Assembly (NCBI GenBank): GCA_902795835.1
Contig: CADBNA010000451.1
Span: forward strand, 1-10,589
Reading direction: 5' to 3'
DNA length: 10,589 bases
Origin: an uncultured Lachnospiraceae bacterium
GTDB taxonomy: Bacteria; Bacillota_A; Clostridia; Lachnospirales; Lachnospiraceae
A model generated the notes under the pieces. That model had not been told where the DNA came from and did no database searches. It worked only from the letters and a program-made list of their open reading frames with translations. This document shows positions 6,503 through 10,589 of this stretch, piece by piece (within the stretch, counting starts at the first letter, position 1; the number at the start of each line of letters is the position of its first letter). Both the position numbers and the translations under genes were made by a program.

Positions 6503-7788
6503 GATATCTTGTCGCATTTATCATACTGAGCGCCGTGGTCCTGTTCCACGAATTCGGTCACTACATCCTCGCAAAGAAGAACGGGGTGACCGTGCTGGAA
6601 TTTGCCCTGGGCATGGGGCCTATCCTGTTCTCCTTTGAGAAAAACGGGACGGTCTACGCGGTGAAGGCGCTTCCCTTCGGAGGCTCCTGCGCCATGCTGG
6701 GAGAGGACGGAGACGAAGACCTGGAGGGCAGCTTTTCATCCGCCGCGCTGTGGCGGCGGGCGATGATTGTCGCTGCGGGACCGGTGTTCAACTTTATCCT
6801 GGCTTTTCTGGCGGCTGTGCTGGTGATTGCCCTGTCCGGGTACGATCCGGCCGTCATTACCTCCGTACAGGAGGGATCCCCGGCGGCGGAGGCCGGCCTG
6901 CAGGAAGGCGACCGGGTGCTGCGCTACGAAGGGAACGGCATTGCCAATGCCCGGGAACTGTATACGGATATCATGATGGACGGCGTGCCGCTGGATCAGG
7001 TGGACCTGACCGTAAAAAGGGACGGCCAGAAGATCCGGATCCACTATGCGCCCGAGACAAAGAAAAATTACCTGCTGGGCTTTTCCTATTCGGACATGAA
7101 TGACCAGGTGGTCATCACAAAACTCATCAAAAAAGGCGTACTGCGCAAGGCCGGAGCGGCTGTCAATGACGCAATCATCTCCATAAACGGTCAGCCGGTG
7201 TCCTCACAGAAGGAACTCCAGGATTACCTGGCGGCGCATCCTCTGGACGGCTCACCGGTGGACCTGGTGCTGCAGCGCGGGCACAAAGAGATTGCCCTGG
7301 ACGGCCTGGTGCCGGAAATCACAGAATCGGCAGTGCTGGATTTCGGGTTCAGCCTGTACAGAGAGAAGCAGACTTTTCTGAGTATGCTGCGATGCGGCGC
7401 CGGCGAGGTGGGGTACTGGATCCATGTGACGGTGAAGTCATTGGCCAGCCTCTTCAACGGTACTTTCAGCATCAACGACATGTCCGGTCCTGTCGGCGTG
7501 GTCCGCGCAGTCGGCGACGTCTATGAGGAAGTAAAGCCTGAGGGCCCGATGATGCTGTTCCTGTCCATGATGGATATGCTGATCCTGATCACGGCCAATC
7601 TGGGCGTCATGAACCTGCTGCCGCTGCCGGCGCTGGACGGGGGACGCCTGCTGTTCATGCTGATAGAAGCCATCCGCCGCAAGCCCGTCGACCGGGAGCT
7701 GGAAGGCCGCGTTCACCTGACTGGACTGTTTATCCTTCTGGCGTTTATCATGTACATCACCGTGCAGGATGTGATCAAAATTCTGTAA
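6499..7788 (+). CDS. rseP: RseP/RasP-type site-2 intramembrane zinc protease
   Basis: This membrane metalloprotease cleaves transmembrane segments of anti-sigma factors, and signal-peptide remnants in some bacteria. The zinc motif HEFGH sits in the first membrane helix (residues 17-21 from the TTG start). Two PDZ domains follow (about 115-185, starting near VITSVQEGSPAAEAGL, and about 195-270 with KAGAAVNDAIISINGQPV). The C-terminal helices carry NLLPLPALDGGR (about 372-383), whose Asp is the third zinc ligand. Two starts compete. TTG 6499 overlaps the dxr stop by four bases (TTGA) and has AGGTGG at 6488-6493 with a five-base spacer. GTG 6490 adds three residues but has no clear SD. I chose TTG on that ground. 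Length is about 429 residues. In many Clostridia ispG and polC follow; here the operon ends instead. Confidence 0.94.
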   Translation: MRYLVAFIILSAVVLFHEFGHYILAKKNGVTVLEFALGMGPILFSFEKNGTVYAVKALPFGGSCAMLGEDGDEDLEGSFSSAALWRRAMIVAAGPVFNFILAFLAAVLVIALSGYDPAVITSVQEGSPAAEAGLQEGDRVLRYEGNGIANARELYTDIMMDGVPLDQVDLTVKRDGQKIRIHYAPETKKNYLLGFSYSDMNDQVVITKLIKKGVLRKAGAAVNDAIISINGQPVSSQKELQDYLAAHPLDGSPVDLVLQRGHKEIALDGLVPEITESAVLDFGFSLYREKQTFLSMLRCGAGEVGYWIHVTVKSLASLFNGTFSINDMSGPVGVVRAVGDVYEEVKPEGPMMLFLSMMDMLILITANLGVMNLLPLPALDGGRLLFMLIEAIRRKPVDRELEGRVHLTGLFILLAFIMYITVQDVIKIL

Positions 7789-7980
7789 CGATTTCAACAT
7801 CTTCATACGTTGGTCACGCATTCGGGTATAAAATTGACGTTTCAGTTGACGCCGGATATGCTGTAATACGATTATCATTGGATAAAAAGCATGTTTTGGA
7901 TGAATTTTGCTTCACATAATTGTCTATTTAAGCGAAATATTATTGAAAAAAAGTACAAATAGTAGTACTCTAATAGTAAT
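7789..7980 (+). promoter_or_regulatory. AT-rich boundary gap with candidate regulatory repeats
   Basis: This 192-base gap has no gene. GC counted by hand falls from 27/60 (7801-7860) to 17/60 (7861-7920) to 13/60 (7921-7980). It contains a direct repeat TTGACG at 7834-7839 and 7846-7851 (period 12). The second copy could serve as a -35 with GATTAT 7870-7875 at 18 bp, a weak promoter guess. An inverted repeat AGTAC 7952-7956 / GTACT 7965-7969 lies 11 bases before the sortase ATG. No GC-rich hairpin with a T tract is seen after rseP, so the terminator of the core operon is not evident. Confidence 0.35.
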
Positions 7981-8886
7981 ATGGCTCGTCGTGTACGGAA
8001 AAATAAAAAACAGGGAAAGAAAAGGGTCAGCCTCTTTAATGTGATTCTCGTCCTGATCATGCTTACAGGCCTGGGAATTATAGGATACCCTTCTTTTGCT
8101 GACTGGTGGAATAACTTTCATCAGTCCCGGGCAATCGCCGGGTATATGGAACAGGTAGCCCAGATGGATCCGGAGACCTTTGACCGCATGTGGAAGGAAG
8201 CAGAGGCATACAATGAGTCTCTCCTGCACAAGTCAAACCGGTTCTCTCTGAGTGAAGCTGAAAAGAAAGAATATAATTCCATCCTGAACGTAACCGGGAA
8301 CGGGATTATGGGCTACATAGACATACCGAAGATCGATGTCAGCCTGCCTGTGTATCACGGTACGGATGAATCGGTGCTGCAGACCGCCATCGGACATATC
8401 GAGGGGACATCCCTGCCTGTTGGCGGCATCGGCAATCATTCGGCTGTGTCCGGGCACCGCGGCCTTCCGTCTGCAAAGCTGTTCACAAACATTGACCAGA
8501 TGAAAGAGGGAGACCGCTTCCTGCTGCAGATACTGGATCGTACACTGACCTATGAAGTAGACCAGGTGAAGGTAGTTCTTCCGGATGAGCTGAAGGATCT
8601 GGACTTCGATAAGGAAAAAGATCTCAGTACACTGATTACCTGCACACCTTACGGTGTCAACACCCACCGTCTCCTTGTGAGAGGGCACAGGGTCGAGACA
8701 GACAGTCTGGATCTGCACTTTACAGCAGAAGCCATGAGGCTGGAACAGGTGCTGGCCGCACCAATGCTGGCATCGCCATTCCTGCTTCTGATGCTGCTGG
8801 TGCTGCTGGGTTCAACCGGCGGAAAAAACGGCAATAACAGGAAAAAGAAGTCGAAACGGAAAACGAAGAGTACGGGAATCGCATAA
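7981..8886 (+). CDS. Class C sortase (pilin-polymerising type)
   Basis: Class C sortases are membrane transpeptidases that join pilin subunits through isopeptide bonds outside the cell. The 301-residue protein has a basic N-terminus and a membrane helix at about 18-37. The sortase beta-barrel starts near GYIDIPKIDVSLPVYHGT. SGHRGLPSAKLF carries catalytic His159, and TLITCTPYGVNTHRLLVRGHR carries Cys221 and Arg230. The His-Cys and Cys-Arg spacings (62 and 9) equal those I recall for pneumococcal SrtC-1. A second membrane helix (about 257-277) and a Lys/Arg-rich tail complete the class C layout. The lid region (about 83-95, HKSNRFSLSEAEK) lacks the usual DPW/DPF-type lid motif. ATG 7981 is the first start after an in-frame TAG at 7963, yet no SD precedes it. 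It probably acts on pilins encoded downstream. Confidence 0.93.
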   Translation: MARRVRKNKKQGKKRVSLFNVILVLIMLTGLGIIGYPSFADWWNNFHQSRAIAGYMEQVAQMDPETFDRMWKEAEAYNESLLHKSNRFSLSEAEKKEYNSILNVTGNGIMGYIDIPKIDVSLPVYHGTDESVLQTAIGHIEGTSLPVGGIGNHSAVSGHRGLPSAKLFTNIDQMKEGDRFLLQILDRTLTYEVDQVKVVLPDELKDLDFDKEKDLSTLITCTPYGVNTHRLLVRGHRVETDSLDLHFTAEAMRLEQVLAAPMLASPFLLLMLLVLLGSTGGKNGNNRKKKSKRKTKSTGIA

Positions 8887-8896
8887 GTAATTGGTC

Positions 8897-8930
8897 CCTT
8901 GAGAACGTTCCCAGAAAACGGGCAAGGAGG
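8897..8930 (+). promoter_or_regulatory. Pilin ribosome binding site with possible occluding hairpin
   Basis: AAGGAGG at 8924-8930 lies five bases before the pilin ATG 8936 and is the strongest SD of the accessory region. Upstream, CCTTG 8897-8901 and CCC 8910-8912 can together pair with GGGCAAGG 8920-8927 with an eight-base bulge, covering part of the SD. This could tune pilin translation, but a chance pairing is possible. The 49-base gap to the sortase shows no terminator, so the two genes are probably co-transcribed. Confidence 0.3.
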
Positions 8931-8935
8931 TTGTT

Positions 8936-10153
8936 ATGAACAGGTTAAAGGGCTTAAAAGCTCATATTCGGCGGACAGCAGGGTTAGCCCTGGCATTTAT
9001 GCTGGGAGCGGGAGCGCTGGCGGTTCCTGCGATGGCGGAGGATGGTGCAGTAGCTGCGCTTGATATCACCAGACCAGTTACACTTGTTGTAGAACCGCAG
9101 TATCTGGATACAACACTTGAAAAAATAACGCTGGGCGACGGGCTGCTTTTTGATGTTTACCAGATTGCCGAGGCAAAAAAGCTGGATGGTTTTGATACTT
9201 ATAAATTAGAACTGTGCAGTGGCTTTACGAACGATAATCTGGGTGTTACGGATATTAATGCAGACGATATTAATCTGGATACATGGAATGCAGTAAGTCA
9301 GTCTGCAGCTGACATCATTCTGAATAATAAAGGTGAAGGAGGGGTTGAGATTCTTCCTGTTTTATCCGGAGGAAAGGTTACAACTCCCGGGGGACCCGTT
9401 AATTTAGCCACTTTGCCGGTTAATGCAAAAAATCATGAGACCGGCGGATTGTATTTATTGGTAATGCGGGGGAATTCAACGGAAAAGAGCAGTTACATGG
9501 AACCAGGCACTACTCCTATAACTACTTTTGTTGACTCAGATACAACAACGTATAAATTCCTTCCGATTCTATTTGCGGCTCCTTCAAAAACAACAAAGCA
9601 GGATACCATATTTGACACTTCTGCTGAGGGCGGATGGTATTATGACCGTACGTTCCAGCTGAAAGGCGAAACGGAAAGACGAAAAGGCAGCCTTCGAATT
9701 GTAAAGGACCTGAAGCCTTATGAGGAAAGAGCATGGGCCTTTGATCCTGCCACATTTGTCTATCAGATAGAGGGAAAACTGGCTAATAGTGATGGAACAG
9801 AAACAACTATCTACAGCAATGTAAAATCCATCGTTTTTGACGGCAAGAATGAACCGGATCCGATAGACCTCTTTGATTTGCCTGCAGGAGCAAAGTTTAC
9901 CATTACGGAGATTTATCAGGGCGAAAATTATGAACCAGATAAAGATGCCCCTGTTACTCCCGCTGAGATGCCAGTAATTATTAAGGCCGATCCCAGAGGC
10001 ACTCCACCTAAAACCATATCGGATCAGACAGTAATAGTTACTTTTAAGAATGTTTGGGATAAAACATATCACGGCGGCGGTTCTATAGACAATCTTTACA
10101 AGGATCGTAAATACCAGGGCAGTGATGCGCATAACGGGAAGGTGGTGGAATAA
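8936..10153 (+). CDS. Secreted pilin-like protein with CnaB-like (DUF7601-type) domain
   Basis: The 405-residue protein has a signal peptide (basic start, hydrophobic 14-30, likely cut after AMA at residue 34). An N-terminal pilin-like domain follows (VEPQYLDTTLEKITLGDGLLF then a DVYQIAEAKKLDGFDTYKL stretch). About residues 250-375 form a CnaB-like domain: SLRIVKDL, FVYQIEGKL, DLPAGAKFTITEIY and VTFKNVW. Lys257, Glu325 and Asn372 sit where CnaB folds place the isopeptide Lys, the catalytic acid and the Asn, so an internal Lys-Asn bond is inferred. The tail continues YHGGGSIDNLY and ends KVVE with no LPXTG-like motif, membrane helix or basic tail, so no sortase anchor is visible. It follows the class C sortase and overlaps the next gene by one base. 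Its base composition is lower in GC than the core operon (23/60 in 9241-9300). Assignment as a fibre subunit is inferred from domains and neighbours. Confidence 0.8.
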   Translation: MNRLKGLKAHIRRTAGLALAFMLGAGALAVPAMAEDGAVAALDITRPVTLVVEPQYLDTTLEKITLGDGLLFDVYQIAEAKKLDGFDTYKLELCSGFTNDNLGVTDINADDINLDTWNAVSQSAADIILNNKGEGGVEILPVLSGGKVTTPGGPVNLATLPVNAKNHETGGLYLLVMRGNSTEKSSYMEPGTTPITTFVDSDTTTYKFLPILFAAPSKTTKQDTIFDTSAEGGWYYDRTFQLKGETERRKGSLRIVKDLKPYEERAWAFDPATFVYQIEGKLANSDGTETTIYSNVKSIVFDGKNEPDPIDLFDLPAGAKFTITEIYQGENYEPDKDAPVTPAEMPVIIKADPRGTPPKTISDQTVIVTFKNVWDKTYHGGGSIDNLYKDRKYQGSDAHNGKVVE

Positions 10154-10589
10154 TGAAAAGAACAGGAAAAAATAATACCACCCGTTCTCTGCTGGTTTTT
10201 TCTCTTGCTGTTATTCTGGTAGTGGGAGCATCTCTCGGGGCTGCGTGGGCTTATTTTACCACTTATGCCCGCGCACTAGGCAGCCGGAGAATCAGTCTGC
10301 AGGATACCACCACGCTTATAGAAGAATTTGATGATACTTACAGTCATAAGTATGTAAGTATACAGAATAATACCACTTCAACTCAGCCGGTGTACGTTCG
10401 TGTTGCTGCCTTTGTAGGAAATAAGGGCGTGCTAGATGTTACTCAGGGAAAGTGGTTTATTCCGAATCCCGCTGATTTGAGTGCTGATGGCGCGTATGGG
10501 TATTACTATTATCCGGATGTATTAATGCCGGGTGACACCACAGAGAAATTAGATATAGGGATTACACTTCCAGAGCTGTCAGGTGTTCC
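10153..10589 (+). CDS. TasA/CalY-like protein with SipW-type signal sequence, 3'-truncated
   Basis: An open frame of 145 codons starts at ATG 10153 within TAATG, overlapping the pilin stop by one base, with AAGGTGG at 10139-10145 as SD. It runs off the window. The N-terminus is basic (MKRTGKNNTTR), followed by a hydrophobic helix at 12-33 and AAWAYFTTYARALG at 30-43. This resembles the LAYFTD-type hallmark of SipW-dependent signal peptides in TasA/CalY fibre proteins. The mature part (YVSIQNNTTSTQPVYVRVAAF at about 72-92, later YYYYPDVLMPGDTT) looks like the beta-sandwich of that family, with its NTG-type strand and PGD turn. An export role for an archaic-type SPase I (SipW) is inferred; such a gene is not in the window. 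The C-terminus is missing, so presence of an anchor cannot be judged. Confidence 0.7.
   Translation, partial: MKRTGKNNTTRSLLVFSLAVILVVGASLGAAWAYFTTYARALGSRRISLQDTTTLIEEFDDTYSHKYVSIQNNTTSTQPVYVRVAAFVGNKGVLDVTQGKWFIPNPADLSADGAYGYYYYPDVLMPGDTTEKLDIGITLPELSGV

Noticed and set aside
9584..10132. 182-codon minus-strand frame inside the pilin gene
   Set aside because: It is antisense to a protein with a clear signal peptide and CnaB-like strands, and it has no SD and no recognisable domain.

Overview
The window reads as a chromosome segment of a Gram-positive anaerobe of the Clostridia, most likely a Lachnospiraceae member. The basis is the gene order pyrH-frr-uppS-cdsA-dxr-rseP, strong AGGAGG-type ribosome binding sites, a GC-rich core (57-70% in 60-base lines counted by hand) and a DUF5662-type gene. 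The family assignment is inference from gene content and order; no marker RNA gene is present. All recognised genes lie on the plus strand.

Region 1 (1-1965) holds the 3' part of a DUF5662-like gene, a small degenerate tandem repeat (541-629), and an aspartate kinase that commits aspartate to lysine, threonine and methionine synthesis. Region 2 (about 1969-7788) is a compact housekeeping operon. pyrH supplies UDP/UTP and frr recycles ribosomes. uppS makes the undecaprenyl lipid carrier, cdsA makes CDP-diacylglycerol, dxr commits carbon to the MEP isoprenoid pathway that feeds uppS, and rseP is a site-2 membrane protease. Together these serve envelope building and growth. An extended -10 promoter lies just upstream of pyrH. 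Three of the intergenic gaps (pyrH-frr, frr-uppS, cdsA-dxr) carry well-formed inverted repeats. The frr-uppS gap is the most elaborate: a terminator-like hairpin with a T tract followed by four consecutive hairpins, which could be a regulatory leader or an interspersed repeat.

Region 3 (7789-10589) differs sharply. After rseP the expected clostridial continuation (ispG, polC) is missing. GC falls to 22-28% in the last two 60-base lines of the 192-base gap, and a surface-fibre locus begins: a class C (pilin-polymerising type) sortase, a secreted CnaB-like pilin candidate with no LPXTG anchor, and a third gene, running off the window, with a SipW-dependent (TasA/CalY-like) type of signal sequence. 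The latter two are coupled (TAATG overlap). The locus looks like an accessory surface-appendage module that mixes sortase-pilus and SipW/TasA fibre features. It is the most interesting part of the window, and it continues beyond its end.
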